DNA from: Cellulomonadaceae bacterium
GTDB taxonomy: Bacteria > Actinomycetota > Actinomycetes > Actinomycetales > Cellulomonadaceae
DNA length: 5,684 bases
NCBI GenBank assembly: GCA_031283115.1
Contig: JAITCK010000162.1
Location: 1 to 5,684 of the forward strand
Direction of reading: 5' to 3'
Numbering within the stretch: the first letter of the stretch is position 1; every line of letters begins with the position of its first letter. A program made the position numbers and the translations under genes. Below, piece by piece: positions 5,129-5,684 of the stretch. Below the pieces are notes generated by a model that was not told where the DNA came from, made no database searches, and saw only the letters and a program-made list of their open reading frames with translations.

Positions 5129-5684
5129 ATGTACAACCTTTACGAGGCCGCCGCGCAGTGGATGGCCGCCGACGTGGACGCCACCGACCGGAACGAACTC
5201 GCCACCCTGGTCGCTGCCTCGCAAAACGGTGATGAGGCTGCCAACAAAGACCTGTGGAACCGCTTTACCGGGAACCTGCAGTTCGGCACGGCAGGCCTGC
5301 GCGGCGCCATGGCGGCTGGCCCCAACCGGATGAACCGGGCCGTCGTCACCAAAGCCGCCGCCGGACTAGCCGCCTACCTGCTTGACGCCCTACCCGGTCA
5401 GCAGCCCCGAGTGGTCGTCGGATATGACGGACGACACCGGTCACAGGACTTTGCCCACGACACAGCCCAAGTGATGACGGCTGCCGGATGTCAGGTGCTG
5501 CTTCTGCCCCGCCTGCTGCCCACCCCCCTGCTGGCCTTTGCTGTCCGCCACCTGGCAGCCGATGCGGGCGTCATGGTGACCGCCTCCCACAACCCTGCCG
5601 CCGACAACGGCTACAAGGTGTATTTGGGCGGGCGTATCGTCACCGATTCCGGCCAAGGCGCGCAGATAGTCCCCCCCTACGACG
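5129..5684 (+). CDS. Phospho-sugar mutase (phosphopentomutase/phosphoglucomutase, PGM2/PmmB-like), partial at window end
   Basis: ATG 5129 opens a frame that runs 185 codons to the window edge without a stop. AGGCAGG (5116-5122), overlapping the preceding stop codon, is its ribosome site 6 nt away. The N-terminal domain I of an alpha-D-phosphohexomutase is visible: FGTAGLRGAM at 52-61, GYDGRHRS at 98-105, PTPLLAFAVR at 131-140, and the catalytic loop VTASHNPAADNGYKVY at 150-165, with S153 the phosphorylated serine. These enzymes move phosphate between C1 and C6 (or C5) of a sugar through a bisphosphate intermediate. FGTAGLRG plus the downstream form of the loop suit the PGM2/PgcA/PmmB branch. 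Because it directly follows a phosphorylase that makes (deoxy)ribose-1-phosphate, phosphopentomutase activity is an attractive inference, but glucose- or mannose-phosphate activity is not excluded. About two thirds of the protein lies outside the window. Confidence 0.9.
   Translation, partial: MYNLYEAAAQWMAADVDATDRNELATLVAASQNGDEAANKDLWNRFTGNLQFGTAGLRGAMAAGPNRMNRAVVTKAAAGLAAYLLDALPGQQPRVVVGYDGRHRSQDFAHDTAQVMTAAGCQVLLLPRLLPTPLLAFAVRHLAADAGVMVTASHNPAADNGYKVYLGGRIVTDSGQGAQIVPPYD

Overview
The window looks like the chromosome of a high-GC actinobacterium (Actinomycetota). Four things point there: GC-rich coding sequence from about position 1250 onward, GTG/TTG starts, a tmRNA whose tag ends in ALAA, and a trimeric purine nucleoside phosphorylase followed by a phosphohexomutase-family gene, the gene order I recall for deoD-pmmB in Mycobacterium tuberculosis. 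A propionibacterium-like host is possible but not shown.

Layout. Positions 1-836 are a decayed accessory segment. It holds the C-terminal end of an unknown protein (2-82), a short ORF (128-232) overlapping by ATGA an AT-rich hypothetical gene (from 229; about 41% GC over 241-480), and, from about 480, the out-of-frame C-terminal part of what looks like a serine site-specific recombinase, itself broken by a one-base deletion in a C run at 616-622. This debris stops at the 3' end of ssrA (tmRNA, minus strand, 878-1247), a classic integration site. A perfect 12-bp hairpin at 837-869 is the ssrA terminator. The tmRNA has a G-U third acceptor pair, a canonical T arm and the tag ADTSRNDFALAA.

Positions 1248-1425 are a divergent control region between ssrA and a biotin-dependent acyl-CoA carboxylase alpha chain (1426-3234; biotin carboxylase plus biotin carrier domain, biotinyl lysine K568). 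Its carboxyltransferase partner is not in the window. A convergent, secreted SH3/lytic-transglycosylase-like protein lies on the minus strand (3352-4137, or from 4173). The gap between these two genes contains about four degenerate 29-30 bp tandem units and a terminator hairpin. Divergent from the transglycosylase is a two-gene operon: purine nucleoside phosphorylase (4266-5117) and a phosphopentomutase/phosphoglucomutase-type enzyme (5129 to the window end, partial). Together these would cleave purine nucleosides to base plus (deoxy)ribose-1-phosphate and convert the sugar to the 5-phosphate.

The core genes are ordinary housekeeping. The most interesting points are the remnant element at ssrA, the non-CCA end of the tmRNA gene, a shared TAGNNT box 6-7 nt before three start codons that suggests leaderless transcripts, an in-frame leader ORF with a perfect Shine-Dalgarno ahead of the carboxylase, and a long imperfect dyad in the divergent region at 4171-4220. 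I see no convincing undescribed multi-gene system.
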